From NCBI GenBank assembly GCA_016165875.1, contig JABBOT010000002.1:2939540-3003539 (forward strand): DNA of 64,000 nt. The letters are read 5' to 3'. The position numbers and the translations under genes are program-made. The notes beneath the pieces were generated by a model. It saw nothing but the letters and a program-made list of their open reading frames with translations. It searched no databases and was not told the DNA's origin. This DNA comes from Acanthopleura granulata. Lineage: Eukaryota; Mollusca; Polyplacophora; Chitonida; Chitonidae. The stretch's first letter is position 1. The number at the start of each line of letters is the position of its first letter. This document shows, one piece after another, positions 1 to 14,092 of the stretch.

Positions 1-607
1 AGAGGAAGCCCGTTAAGACTTATGTCAGGTTGGTGTTATATGCACACTAAGGTTAAATCAGGTAGGATTGATACACGTATCGTGGGTTTTGGTGCATATG
101 GAGTGAGTTCAGTGTACTTTGGATCTAGACCCTGTTTATGTGACCTACATCCACGCCCTAAGCATTTCCATTATTGTGTACCGGTCTGTTTTCTTCAGGA
201 AGAAAACTGTGTACAGGGTTGCGGGATAAGTGTACGCGCAATATGGCATATGTATATGGTCCAGTGCAAGACATGCGCAGTCTCTATCAGTGGAATAAGT
301 ATACAGACTTATATTAGGCGTTCTATTTTTCAACAAAAATAGATTTTGTCTTATAGCCTCCAAAACGTGAAAACGTGGAAAAAACGACTTTTTTTATATT
401 CATTTTTAACGCGTTGCTATTTCAATTGCAGGAAGAAGAAAAAGGATCGAACAGAAAACATCAACTGGTTTACAAAGACATCGGGTTTTGGGTTTAATAA
501 CAGTTTTTGTCCTGAAACATAAGAAGTACTATACGTTGTCTTGTTTTCCGTTGTTTCTTTTTATGCACTACTAAAAGAGGTAGTGATGACGACTATTTAG
601 CCTTCTG

Positions 608-880
608 GGCTATGTTCGTCGCCTCAGTCGGTTAGCGCGCTGACGCAGCGCATGACCGAAGCCTCCCACCAATGAGGTCGGTGTGAGTTCAGGCTCAGCT
701 CATTGTGGCTTTCTCTCCGGCCGTACGTGGGAAGGTCTGCCAGCAACCTGCGGATGGTCGTGGGTTTCCCCCCGGGTCTGCCAGGTTTCCTCCCACCATG
801 ATGCTGGCTGCTGTCGTATAAGTGAAATATTCTTGAGTACGGCGTAAAACACCAATCAAATAAATAAATAAATATATATA
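608..880 (+). mobile_element. tRNA-derived SINE, near full length
   Basis: The left end is tRNA-like. It has an A-box region (tcagtcggttagcgcgct) and, about 50 bases later, a B-box-like stretch (gtgtgagttcaggctc). A body follows that is shared with at least ten other copies in this window, including the core aggtctgccagcaacctgcg. The element ends in tattcttgagtacggcgtaa and a short (aaat)n tail. This is the RNA polymerase III SINE layout: tRNA head, body, simple tail. It is the best copy on the + strand and serves as the reference for the family here. Confidence 0.85.
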
Positions 881-3800
881 TTGTTCGCTTGGCGAGGTAA
901 CCTCACATGTTTTCAAAGGAGAAATGCATAGTTAGGACATGTCAGTGGTAGCAGATGCCACCAACGTCCACAATGAATATCGACCTATGACATGGTGTCA
1001 TCCATGAATGAGATTGCGCTGTTTATTTCATGATTACTGTCATTCTGACTTTCTTAGTCTGTATCTTGGCTGAAAATGATAGCGTGTTAAATTAATTAAC
1101 CACCTTTGAGGAAAACAGATACTTATAGATAGAGAACCTATGCGCTCCTTTTTGCACCCTATATGACTATATGACGTCAGTTTACCAGGATAGGGTCCAT
1201 AGGTGTGGACGTTCTATCAAAATATATCTGTCATTTTATTCGTGAGAATTTATTGTTGCTTTTATAACTTGTTTTCCCGGTTATCTGTTCGTAATTGTTT
1301 CCGTTAAAGGTCACAAATCTGACCAATAACATCAAAGAGTGAAACATTTCTCTACATAGTCATGCTGCTTTGGCGAATACCATGACTAAGATATAATGGC
1401 GTTAACCTATATAGATGTGCCTCCATGTGATAGAAACTATGTTGGACATCCGTGAGTCACTGTCAGGAAGTCATCTACGTTGACAATCATTCTAACCCTA
1501 AGCCTTTTCATACATCTCATATATACTACTGTATGCATGTATATACAAGGGCACGTGTTTGGTATTCCAGTGCGCGCCAGCTGCCCTATAGTCTGAAAGT
1601 GTTTACCGCGCAACGTACAATAGACCACGCCACGTGCTTGGAATATAGCATCACAAAGGCCCATACAAACAGAAAACTCTACTGTATGACTTCGCTACAC
1701 GACATACAGAACAATATTATAAAGATACCGAGGTAGTCGGCGACAATGTTGATTCTAAGCTGTTTGGCCCCGAAATGTTGCAAACACAAAACTTGTAACT
1801 CGACCATGAACCGATTGTCACAAAGAAGACCTGCGCTTTGGTGGCCGTAGCTTTGTGTAACTTCCATAGGCTTGCAATATAGACGCCCCATGGGCCAAAA
1901 AACACGCGTTGGGACATTGTCATCTGCGAAAGGAGCATATCATGTCGGACACCCTGTACCACGTTATTGCACACAAACAAAGTTGGCTGTAAGGGCTAAA
2001 CATATGTCTTAATAGACATAGTGTTGCCGTGGCTGTTAGTTACACTTAACTAAAGTCTATGCAGAACTTACCACTCGTTTCAACACAAGTTTCGAGGACT
2101 GGGATGATGTCGTAGCATCAATTTGCCGCCTGATCTGTTGGCACAGATGCTCTGTTGACAGAAGATATCCATAATCATTCAACCGGAAAAGTGTGAAAGT
2201 CAAAATCAATATAATCTTCACAGATATGCTATAGTTTACAGTTTCATTGCAAGAATGACTCTGGCTGTTGCAGTCTCCACAGTTTACATGTATTTGAAAG
2301 ACACATTAAAACCAGGCTGCTATGATTGTACTCAGAGTAGGTGGATGTTTTTCTTAGAAATGCTCTCTTGTTATGTTATCAGGCGAAAAAGAGAAAGAAA
2401 ATATAAAAGTGGGTCATAATGACAATGGCATTTAAAAAAGTTGTTTTGTAACTGTATATATGTAAGATCAGTGTATATACATGTACCAAAATATGAATGT
2501 GTTTGAATACCAGGCACACCACAGAGCATTCTGAAAGCTTACACTTTCAATTTTAAAGGAATATCCAGGTGGTACTTTCCCTAGGCTGTCTTATTTTATG
2601 AAGAGCTCTGGCTAAGAGCCAACTGTAAGGCCTTTTATCCATAACGTCGCGTTTTCGAATCTAACTCTGGTGTCTTCGGCTGTGGCTTGAATTCAAGCAA
2701 AAGAAGAACAGAGAAGAACATGGCAAGGCGCATTGGTGTCTTACGCCTATAAACCTGAGAGACGTCATAGAAATGAATAAATTCTTGAGTATGTGGCGTT
2801 AAATGCCAGTCAACCTTTTCAACAGTTAACGAGGTAACCCTACAACAGCCCCTTTCCCTGGTATGCCAAAATGTTACGAAATAATTAGAATGGATCATTA
2901 ATTCTTTGTCAGATAATTCTTACCTTTCTAACTATCGTATAACAGTTTCTGAAAATCACGTGTCTTGAAACACCAGGCCTCGTGGGAAGTTAGCATCCGC
3001 TTTTTGGAAACAAAATTCCCAGTGCTCACGGATCACTGACTCTTCATTAGGTGCAGCATTTAAGGCAAATGGCATTGCTGTGTGGAACAGAGATTGTACT
3101 CCTGCCCAGAGAAGAAAAAAATTTATTTTTTTATATAGTGTGATAATGAGATGAGAAGGTGTACAAGTTTTTAGTAGTATCCAGCTACATACATAGCTTA
3201 CACCGGTACATCGACTTTTCCCTGGCAGTTAATTTGCATATCAATCAAGTTTTCCACCCTTATCCGGTTTAACGAGCAACGCCGAGGATCAAATCTATGA
3301 ACAGCTCAAAAGGCTCAGGCGAAGAAAAATGTGCTAAAAATGCAAATGAATATGGATCTGAGGTTAGAAGAATTCAAAGGATCAAGAGTGTTATATAATG
3401 TGACCAGATTTTAGGGAAGGGAAGCTTTGAGGCGGAAGTCCTGAAATCTCAGAGCTTAAAGAGTTCTGAATTCGAGCCATGGTAAAGGAGAACCATTTGG
3501 GTGAAGTAATGCAGGCTCAAGTTGCATGTGCAGAGTCTGTTGTTCATTTCTGCCTTTGCGATGATGATTTGTGGGAGGATTGATAATGTGATATATATTC
3601 ATGTTCTACAAGTGAACAATGGTCAGTCCGGCTTGGGCCAGGGAAGCCATTGCGCGGGGAAATGTATAATCTATACATGGCCCTGTTAAACGACCTTGCT
3701 TGTATGTTATTTATCTGCAATAAGTCTTGATATTTCCGAATTCCTCAACCTTTCTGCATATGAAAGAGCAATAATCTGTGCAATTTATGCACATTTTTAA

Positions 3801-4971
3801 TTTGATTTTGGAGACAAAACTACAATGGTTGGATTGACCAGTTTCAGTACTTCTCAAAAAAATATAATTTTGTCAGTCAGCGGAGAATAATGCCTTCGTA
3901 ATACGCTTGAACAAACGCCGTGTAAACATGCAAATAGGTTGAAGAATAACAGTATCTGTGAGATCTGGAAGACAGTTTATGATGTAAGCATTGCCAAAGA
4001 AAGAGGATAAACTGATGTCTGAAACTCACTTGTTACACATCGTACACCAAATGAATTAGAAGAATCTACCATGGCGCTGTGATTGAAAAAGAATGCTATC
4101 ATCGACACAAAAATATTGTATTGTGACTGCAGATACATCTTGATTAGCCGTATAGTATTGGTGTGCCAATTAAACTGCTAGAAGCATTGCCAAGGTCTAT
4201 ATAGATGTGGTCCAGGCTTTGGTGTATATGCATTTCGCTGGTTCAATAATCTGCAGAATACATATGTCAAATACAGCAGTATACCGTATCAGATATATTA
4301 TGAATGAATGATTATGGCTTTAAGACACATCGGCAATTTTTCAAAAATATCGCGGCGACGTATATCTTATGCAAATTTACCACACATCTCAAGTAACGAA
4401 ACTAAGCTCTACTTCCCTGAATAATCGGCCTCATAAATGATACTTTTTTTCCCATAAATTTACTTGCGAGTTTGGTGTTGTTGCACGCTTGGGAAAGCAA
4501 TTACAGCATTTCTACCGTGACGGTAGGCTTGTTGTCATGAATGCATTAGCAATAACCTCATGACACGTACGTGCCAAACTAAATTAACCCATCACAATAA
4601 CAAGGCTCTAAAAACTATAAACTATCATTAAAAGGTCTCAAAGTGTCATTGTTTGTGACATTACAGCCAAAAGATGAAAAGGCAGTTAAACATAACCAAT
4701 AAAAAAGCCAATAAGGAATGGCAGGGTATAATAAAACTCAAAGGATATCACCTTCGACATGGCAATGGCATGGTAAGGTAAAAGATTATATGTATTTAAC
4801 TGTTTACCCAAATATTATCGGCAAACCGTGGTTTATAAACGTGAAATAACTCCTCTTGTTAGCGGTTCGCTTTTCGAAAGGGACATGCATGCAACATGTC
4901 GCCTTCAAACTGGGTATTTTTTCAAATGGTAAATGTAATGCAAACTAAACATGTACTAAATTAAGAAGCCA

Positions 4972-5160
4972 CCGTCGTATAAGTGAAATATTCTTGAGTA
5001 CGGCGTAAAGCACAAATCAAATAAATGAATAAATATAGGAGGAAACCGGAGTATAAACCATCATTGGCAAGTTACTGACGAACATCATGTCGGTCGAAGA
5101 CAAATCATATTCAACGAACGTAAGACTGTGCAAATGGCCACACGAACCTCGTTGATCGAT
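4972..5160 (+). mobile_element. SINE 3' fragment followed by a second repeat family
   Basis: Positions 4972-5035 match the tail of the tRNA-derived SINE (gtataagtgaaatattcttg and an aaat-rich end). The following roughly 120 bases contain gcaagttactgacgaac. Related versions occur near 7020-7060, 27400, 33100, 55820 and 59530, so this is a second dispersed family of unknown type. Confidence 0.6.
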
Positions 5161-6565
5161 TCTAGGCAATAAGTCGTCACAAGCAATGAAACCGGAGGAA
5201 TCTACAAACTTTCCCGCACAAGGCTGTTTTGAGTCTCCTTTAACCTTTAACCACTACACCACAACCTACTACAACATTGAAAATCAAGTTACATATGGAA
5301 ATGAATATGTAAATCACGGGAATGGCAGTGAAAGCAAGTGTTAAAACATCAGTCAATCGACGAATGAGTATATACGAATAAAACCAGCCAATTATCCAAA
5401 ACCAGAATCATTTCAGGATAATCATGTGATAAATAACATTATAGTATCAGGAATAAGGCCATATCTCAGATCGATGGATGATATATATGCTGATAGGGCT
5501 TTGCATTAATCAATAAAACAATTAAATGACAGGTTTAATGTTTAGAAATCATGCAATACATCCGTAAATAGATCAGAGCATTTTTTTTCCAGCCCCGTCG
5601 TTGAAAGGCGAACTTGGTCGGACATCTATGAAACAACGACTAACGCCCACATGTCACAAGGTGAACATGCAATCATATCCCTGATCCCAACACTCATGTG
5701 TTTTCTCTCATAATATCTAGACAGGTATATAGGTTGATCAAACAACACTAGTGTGTTAAAAACTGTGCTTTTGTGTGTATGAATGTATGAATCTGTAAAC
5801 CGACAACCTTATACACCTTCTTTCATGTGTAAATAACGCCCCTACCTTCTTCTTCATATACGTATATATACATAAATGTATACGTACACACCGGAACGTA
5901 CATAAGAATCGTCAAGTGCGTAATTAAATAATTAAATTAACAGAAATGACGTTTATGCCAAAGGACGCGCTTTCGCTCTATTGTACATACATACCACACT
6001 GTCTTTCTGGTTATTGCGCGCATGCATTTAACAGCTCTGTCATTGTTCGTATTGGCTTTGAATAGGATACACCGAGCTGGACAAGACAAATTGAGATTCA
6101 GAAGCATTCTTTAATTATATCTTTAAACGTATACCATGTTTTATTACCTCAAGTTGTGTATGGCCGTCATAACCTTGAACAAACAGGATATACCAGTATT
6201 TTGTTTACCTCCCAGGTTTATTTCTTCTATACAGTTTTGCCGCCAGCGGATTCTTGAGCAAGACAGGTCTGCAACGGATGAATCTATTTAGAAAAAGAAC
6301 ACGTTTCCCTTTGGCGTATGTAAACCTACATCCGTTATATCAAAGGATGCACGACTGGCTAAACATTTGAACTTTTTAAAATTATTTTTACTTTATATGG
6401 ACTTTTAAACGACAACTGTTAACGCTGGTCGTTTACTTGCCTTTCACCGCCTTTCACTTGGCACTAATGGCCATGTTTTGCACTCGCAGAGCAAATACAG
6501 CCTCAGGCCTTAATTGCGCCATTGTCCATTCGGAATAATGTTTGATATATACATGTATAGAACAA

Positions 6566-6915
6566 TGTCTGTTCAGGATTATGTGTGATTTGCACACGCC
6601 CATGTGTGGTTTTTCATTTGATACACACGAAAGTCTATTCCGGAATATGTTTAATTTGCAACTGTGTCCATGTCGGTTTCTTTCTTTGATACACACCAGT
6701 GTCTATTCAGGATTATGTTTGAAATGCACCTATGTCCAGTTGGATTTTTTCATTCGATATACACCCCAATGTCTGTTCAGAATTATGTTTGAAATGCACC
6801 TGTGTCCAGTTGGATTTTTTCATCCGATATACACTCCAATGTCTGTTCAGGATTATGTTTAGATATTGTATACGCCAATGTCCATTCACAATTATGTCTT
6901 ACATTCACCACGCTG
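6566..6915. repeat. Tandem repeat, about 70-bp unit, five to six diverged copies
   Basis: The motif gtctgttcaggattatgttt recurs near 6566, 6632, 6701, 6771, 6841 and 6880. The middle copies are exactly 70 bp apart and nearly identical, while the outer ones are degenerate and vary in length. The open frames across it (both strands) come from the repetition and show no protein-like features. Confidence 0.8.
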
Positions 6916-9900
6916 TGTTCATTCCAGGACTATGTCATATATGCCAACTGACTGATTGGATGCTGTTTAACGCCACGCTCAGGAATTTGTCAATTAGGAG
7001 AAGAGGGTATCCAGAGAAAACCAACGACCTTTGGCACGTTACTGACGAGCTTCCCCGCGTTATATGTACTGGCTTGAGCATGCATGATCTTGGCTGAAGA
7101 CAAGTGGTCATGTATGGCTGTGCAAACGGCTCTACTAATGCTGGCGACACGCTTATTATCATCAAGGCTCCTATACAAACACATATACAATTTGGCCCTG
7201 TGCAATGTATTTAACTCTGAATTCCTCCTGATCCACACCCAGCATTGCTTGCACAAAGAATCTCAGTAAAAACTTTTTTTTTCCCATGTACACATCCTTG
7301 GAATGTACGTCTGGTCAACTGGCATGTATTAATGCCAGCCAATATCAATTACGTGTCATAAAATTGTGGTATTGAACACACCTTTTAACACCATGGCTCG
7401 TACACAATTCGGCAAAAAAGGAATAGAGAGTATTTTTGGAGGTGAAAAAGTGGTGCCATTACCGCTAAAGAATGCTTGACATTAGTAATTACTTCACACT
7501 TCCCAATTGATCCATATTATTATCGATTCTTCGGAGTGAATTTCCGTTTCCTATGACCATTCTCAGGTCATATAAGAACATAATAAATGTAAAGAAGCTT
7601 AAAATAAGTCAGAAGGAGAACTCATCCACAGAAATCCACTTCCAGAAACCTGTCAAGACTTAGACCATGTCTGTTTGGAAAGTGATAACTCTGGTTCATA
7701 CTGGTTCATACTCTGGTTCAAGTTCTACTCGACTCAAGAAGCGACCATTAAGAAACGTTTCAGGAAGTCTAGACTCCCATTCATCTCTTAGATTACCTAT
7801 AGTTGCTGGGAGATATTTGCTATATGTTTTTACACCAAAGCGGTTTTGAAAGATAGGTTTTGCAAACATAAGACACCATGGTGTCAACGTTTAAAGAAGA
7901 TCTGGAATGTTTCCACAGCTTGCAAATATGTAATCAGCTTGCATATTCATGTCGAAAGGTTCACATATAGGGTTATAGTTTACAACGAGCCCATAACAGA
8001 ACAGGTGTTACAAATATAGCTGTGCACCTGTATTATGTAATATGTATACGTGTTTACGCGCATGTGCGTACATAAAATGTACCATTTGACACTTGTGAAA
8101 ATTTCTTTGGAATTATTAAGTCTTTGTTGTGAAAATCTGAAACACGGAGTTTCACACAAAACACAATCTCTATAAACACGGACTTGCCTTACGCGGCCAC
8201 ATGAGATATGTGAATTCAAAGTTTGAACGTAAACAAATCGGTGAACAGGACATATACATACAATATAGTCCTAGATCAAACGACGACGAGAAGTTTCCAT
8301 TTGTAGTACTATCACACATATAGGTGTATGTGCGTCATGCATGCTTTGTTCTGAAGTTTTTAGACACTGTCTGTGATGCGGTATGCTTACTGGCAAAGTA
8401 AGTAAAATCAGCCCACGCGTGTTTCACTTACAGGCCGAGTCGATCCTCTCAGGTAAACACTCATTGTGTACAGTGACACTAACAGTATACCGATGGCAAA
8501 ATATATGCATTATTCAATTGTGAATCCTCTCCTGTCGATGCTTATGATCTAGTGATTCCGTGAATAAACACCCTAAATTCCCACGAGTCGACCTGTGTCT
8601 GTTAGAGTAACGGAATATATGCATGCCTAAGACATGGCATATAGTCATACCATAGCTGAAGTAATATTAAGTTTATTAAACTGTTAGGTGTGTACATATT
8701 TATCATTCAACCACATTCAGAACTCTTGGGAAAAGTGAACTATTTTTTTAATCCATCCTACATATATATACCATCAATAAAATGATAGTCCACGATGCTA
8801 CACAAGGCTGTTCAGTCACAGCATTCCATAGGTCCGGAATGTAAAGTAATGCAAAATCCTTGAAAAAAAAAAAGAAAGAATTCCGTCATGATAGAAAAAA
8901 AAAACAAAAAAAAAAACATGAATTGAATATTATTTTAAGGTGTTGTCCTTTTTAATTTAATACAGAGGGAGTAGTATATTGACCAATGTCGAAGGAATGT
9001 ACAAGAGTGTCCGTATATAACTCTGCATTGACCGATTCAAAGGACCTTTATTATTTCATGAACAATAAAATGAACATAAAACAGCCAAATGTATAGTATT
9101 TAGAATAGCCCTGATTCACGACTTTCCCTGTCTAGGTTTTATCAGTTATAATATGGGCATTTTCGAACTCCATCACCATTTTCAGTTCATTAATTATGCC
9201 TTGGCTTTATCATTGCATGTCTTCACTAAAACCCGTGTAAGGATTTGAAGGTAGCCCACGCATAAGCCCAAGATAAGCCCATATAAATGAGTAGATTGCT
9301 CAAGGGCCAATATACTCGTAAGACGTTTGTTTTTGATAACGGCCACTCAAATGGAGTGCTCCACCTCAAGCGTATTACGCCACGCTTCTCTATATCCCTC
9401 CAGGCTTGCGGAATAAATTGCTGATTGAGTTTGCACGACTACATAAAGAACAGAGCACAGAGGACTTACAATTGTAAAGGATGCCGTGATTGTGTACAAC
9501 CTGTTCTAACACTGTTCTTCACGTACAATTATCTGCTGTATGTCCTCGGGGCTATAGAAAAAACAAGAAGAAGAAATCGGCAGTACATGTACAAATCGTG
9601 GTCAGGTCTTTTTCATCGATTTGCATTTTTGGTTCTATTTATAAAAGTAATAATTATAATAAATCGATTGTAAGTAAACTCCGAAAGAAACAATGTCAGA
9701 AAGGCTGTTTATGACGTTTTTCTTCCACGTGTTGAGCCTTATCTGGATTTAAATACGTATAGCGTCCAGCCGATGTTTAATCCCGAAAGAGGCCACTGGA
9801 TATAAATTTCTAGACAGAAAAAACCCATTCAGTCTCGAAAGAATTGTATATGGAACTTTTTCATCAAAGTTTCTCTGGGTACAGAACCAATGTTTCTAAC

Positions 9901-12497
9901 TTTCAAACGGTTAGGCGAAAACATTTTATATGTCTGTTAACAAGTCTGCTCCTTTATTATGTGCGGTTGGGTCTGATGTCTTTAGGAAACAACACCATGT
10001 CCTTCCGACCCGGGCGGAATGCCAACTATCCAAATCTTCCTTTTATGAGGTGAATTATTTTTACGTAATTGACGCGACACGCATGTAGCCGTCACATGCA
10101 GTGATTGGTTCCCAATTCTTGAACATATATCAGTCAGAGGGAATCTAGCTTTGTGTACAGTGTATATATTTAGGCTATACCTTATCTGATATACGAGTGC
10201 ACGAGCTGACACCAATCGACGACACAACATTAATTACCAAGGGCATTCTGTGCATTGAAATGAAAAGGTTTGTAACCGCAGAAAATATGCAGATAAAAAT
10301 GCTAACAGTCGTCCCTCGTCCCCCAGCCCCCTCGCAATATTTCATCGATATAGCAACATGCGTCTTAAAACTTGACAATTTAAGGTAATTTATATTACCT
10401 AAAAACATTCTTACGTAATCAAGAGTAATCAACAAGCAAGTAAGAAGTAAGAAATACTCGGACTTATAACACTTGTAATGGTGTAAATCAGATCAAACTT
10501 TGTTTAATTGCTGATGCATAGAAATCTCAATTGCGTGGCATGCGAAATAAAAATCAACATAAGATGCTGTAAACTATATATATATATATACTGAAAAATA
10601 TACACACAAAGATAAAATCTGTCAGCTGTTCCACGAAAATAGAAAAACACAACAACGAAAATAGCTCTATATCTATGAAAGCAAAGCACTAATGTCTGTG
10701 AACTTATATCCATTCTGGATTAAACTGTGACGCCATGCAATGAGACAAAATATATGACGGATTAATCTGATCAACAAAGGGATACAAGTAACCAGAAGGA
10801 GCAGAGACTATGCATCTGCAGATATCCATTATTTACATTTGTATGAGGTAAATACATGTCAGTTATACCGTCAGAACAAAATGGCTCTTATTGTTTCGAA
10901 AGTATGTTTTATGTAAATTCTTCTGAATAATTATTATCCCACTTGGTTCTTGGTTCATAGACAAACTGCTCAGTTCCATAAATAACTTGTTCTATACCGG
11001 ATTCGTTTTAGAATCAAGTGGAAAGGCTTGAATACGCCCGAAGAACCTAAAATTGGTTCTTCAGATTGAGCATGTAAACTTACAAGAACCCTTTATTCTG
11101 ACGGTGTAAATAGGCCCATAGCACCACTCCAATGGACAGAGATTCTCTTAACGCCAATAAAGTGAAAAAAAAAAAAAGAAAAAAAAGAAAAAAAAAACAA
11201 CAACAGTATATGCATGGCTACATGGGTATGTAGAGATTGAGATAAATAGACAAGTCATTTCCGGCCCTGAAATATCACCTTGTTATACATTTGTGATAAT
11301 GGCGTATGAACTGAGGCCTGCTTTCATACTCTGCCTGCTGCCCCATGCCTGTACAGCAGCGGGTAGTGCGCATGCCTATTAATTTCGAGAATTGGTATAC
11401 AGCGTGTCAAGGCAATTATTAAGAGGTTAAAAAGGAAACAAGCATCGCACCCCCGTCCATGGAGGAATAATCTACGTCATTTATACGTAATCCTGAATTT
11501 GTCGCCTACTTTAAATTGCAATAAATGTATATCAACGTACCTGAATAATTAAGGTACATGCAACCAACAACCGAATCTGAGTTGAGTCTGGCTCTTTACT
11601 TATATAAGGTGAACAACCATGTGCATATTTTCTCTTCTCAGTAAATACAGGGAAGGGTATAGAAGGGGAGGTGAGGAAAAGGGTTGGTTATTCATGTAGC
11701 TTAAAAAACCAATCAACCCGAGGTTCTAATCAAGCGAAAACAATTTTGCACCTAGGATTCTTAGACCCATTTTTTAAAATGGGCCAAAGACAAATATATA
11801 TGGAGTGAGATTACCATATTACTATTCACAGAAGTAAAAATGACAGTAATGTTTTAAAATCTATGGTCAGAGGGAAGGGTTAAACAAGAGAATGATATAT
11901 GCCACATTTTGGGGGGTAACCCAAATATACTTGGCCATATCCTTCAAAAGAAAAAATAACCGTTAAGTAACACACTTAACCATGTATCTGCTGAACGTTT
12001 TAAACTGGGAAATTCACGAATTTATAGCCCGACAGGATTTACAGGATATATATACCCAGAGCCTTTCAATGCATGCCATACATGTGTATGGTTGAACTGC
12101 ACCTAGGATAACAACTGTGAATAATTTCAATCTAGGTCGCCACTGTACACCTGCTCAAAAGATCTATGACGCTGAATTGTGAATACTATGAAATGGCGAT
12201 TCATCGAGATACATCTCCACCTTTGAAAATGGACGAAATCAATTTGTATTCATACGTATAAAAATCTGGATAAATGTATACACCGCGTTTATATATGGAC
12301 AATCTGACTTTCATCTCAATTGCATAATTATATGCATATGACAATCTCATATCGAAACGGTTAATTGATTGAGAAATATATGATCCACGTAGATTCATCT
12401 GTATACATACACCCTGTTATCAAAACACGAAACTTTTCACAACAGCCTTCTTCCGTCATAGTTTCACAGACCACGAATGCGCCACCGGACCACCATT

Positions 12498-12590
12498 ACA
12501 GCAGAGATTCGACAATCCTACATGCTCACAGCAGAGAGTCGACAATCCTACATGCTTACAGCAGAGATTCGACAATCATACATGCTTAAA
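12498..12590. repeat. 30-bp tandem repeat, three copies
   Basis: Three consecutive copies of a 30-base unit beginning cagcagagattcgacaatcc differ at only a few positions. No gene is associated with them. Confidence 0.85.
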
Positions 12591-14092
12591 TAACCAGTTA
12601 CACAATGCAGCCCTCAAACTATTCATTAGACAAATTTCTATATACATGGGAATGAAATGCAAAAAACGCGTAAGCTTTACATGCCTATATATATAGCTAG
12701 CAAAGCTCTGAACCGGAGCTTACCTGAATATATCTTAGAGGAAAGAAAAGAATATATTTAAAATTCGGCAGATCATTTAACTTCAGTATTTGGGTATTTC
12801 GTCGCCATTTAATGGCATACTTTAAAGCTGTACATATATATGCAAGCATGAGTCATTTGTTCCTTTATAACTCGCTATATGCGTAACAAACAGCATTCCA
12901 TTGGTATTCCAGCACGAGGTTAGCGAACTGTGCATCCAGATACAGACAATACACCTACCTTCTCCATCAAACATATAAAAAGACAGGGAAAAATAGAAAT
13001 TCTATACGTTGATATATAACAGGTATAACTTTGGCAAGAAAATAGTGTCCAAGTATTTATATATATCGCATCACAAAAACCTGATGAATTATGACATGCA
13101 AAGTGTCTGCAATAGCATTCAAGAGCTGCTGATCAAGTTTAAACACAACCATTATCTCTGTCTGCACCGTTCTCTTTGCGTGCCTGTCACGTCATGGGGG
13201 AAGAGGGGGTCAATTCGCGTCCATGTTCGTTAACTGGAAGTCATCATCAACCTGGAATTATTCATGCGAACATTCCCACACATCTATTTGTCAACAACAA
13301 CAGCGAAAGACGTGTAACTTACGGCTCCGTTTGTGCAAATCCACACTCCTCCACAAATTAATGTGGATAAATCACACACGAAAATTCTGCGAACGAACAT
13401 GCATTCAAGGTGCATTCAATGTTGTCACACAAGACGCACACATTGGGTATTACTTTTCACCACCACACAAAAACAAGCCCAAGACGATTCTCTTGGAATG
13501 ATTGTGCGTGTATAGATTTGTGCATATAAATATCCTTCGAGTCCTAACATTTCGGTATAAACACAGACAATTTCTCGTTATCCTGGTTCAAACGATCTTA
13601 TTTATACCATCCTACGATAAGATACAACGTTGCGTCAATCCATTGCGCATCTCACTTACCCATTTGTGGAATGGATAGCCCTTAAACCCTTTGGACGAAA
13701 ACGAAATTTTTTCACAATGTCACAAAATGATAACAAACATTTATGGGATAGCAGTTTTGCTAGACTCGGTAATCCTTCGAATCCGTGCTTAATACATATA
13801 TATGGATAGGTCAATATTATAACAATGCACCATACCGACGTTTCTTTGGAATCATATCTTAATAACACAAGAATATGCATTGGAAAATTTGAGTTGGGTA
13901 CGCAACTAATAATGGAATCGTGAATTTTGCATCTGGCCTGTTTGGTAATCCCGCATGATCGAAGAAGGCAAATGACACCTTGGGATGCAAATATGAAAAT
14001 CATATCTCTTATGCATCATTGTTAGCCGTCACATGTGTTGACCAAATTTGCGTATAATTTGAATCCTTTTGTCAAGCGCAAGATTTCCCTTT

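Larger units (their letters stand above)
1..14092. other. Intergenic region with repeats, no supported gene
   Basis: This AT-rich stretch has only short open frames with no recognisable domains, no chains of phase-compatible exons and no codon bias. It holds SINE copies or fragments (608-880, 4972-5035 and a diverged tail near 2770-2820), pieces of a second dispersed family (about 5036-5160 and 7005-7130), a roughly 70-bp tandem repeat (6566-6915), a 30-bp tandem repeat (12498-12590) and several A-rich or TA-rich tracts (for example 8863-8920 and 11166-11200). I see no tRNA, rRNA or conserved RNA gene apart from the tRNA-like SINE heads. A gene made only of very short exons could be missed. 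Confidence 0.6.
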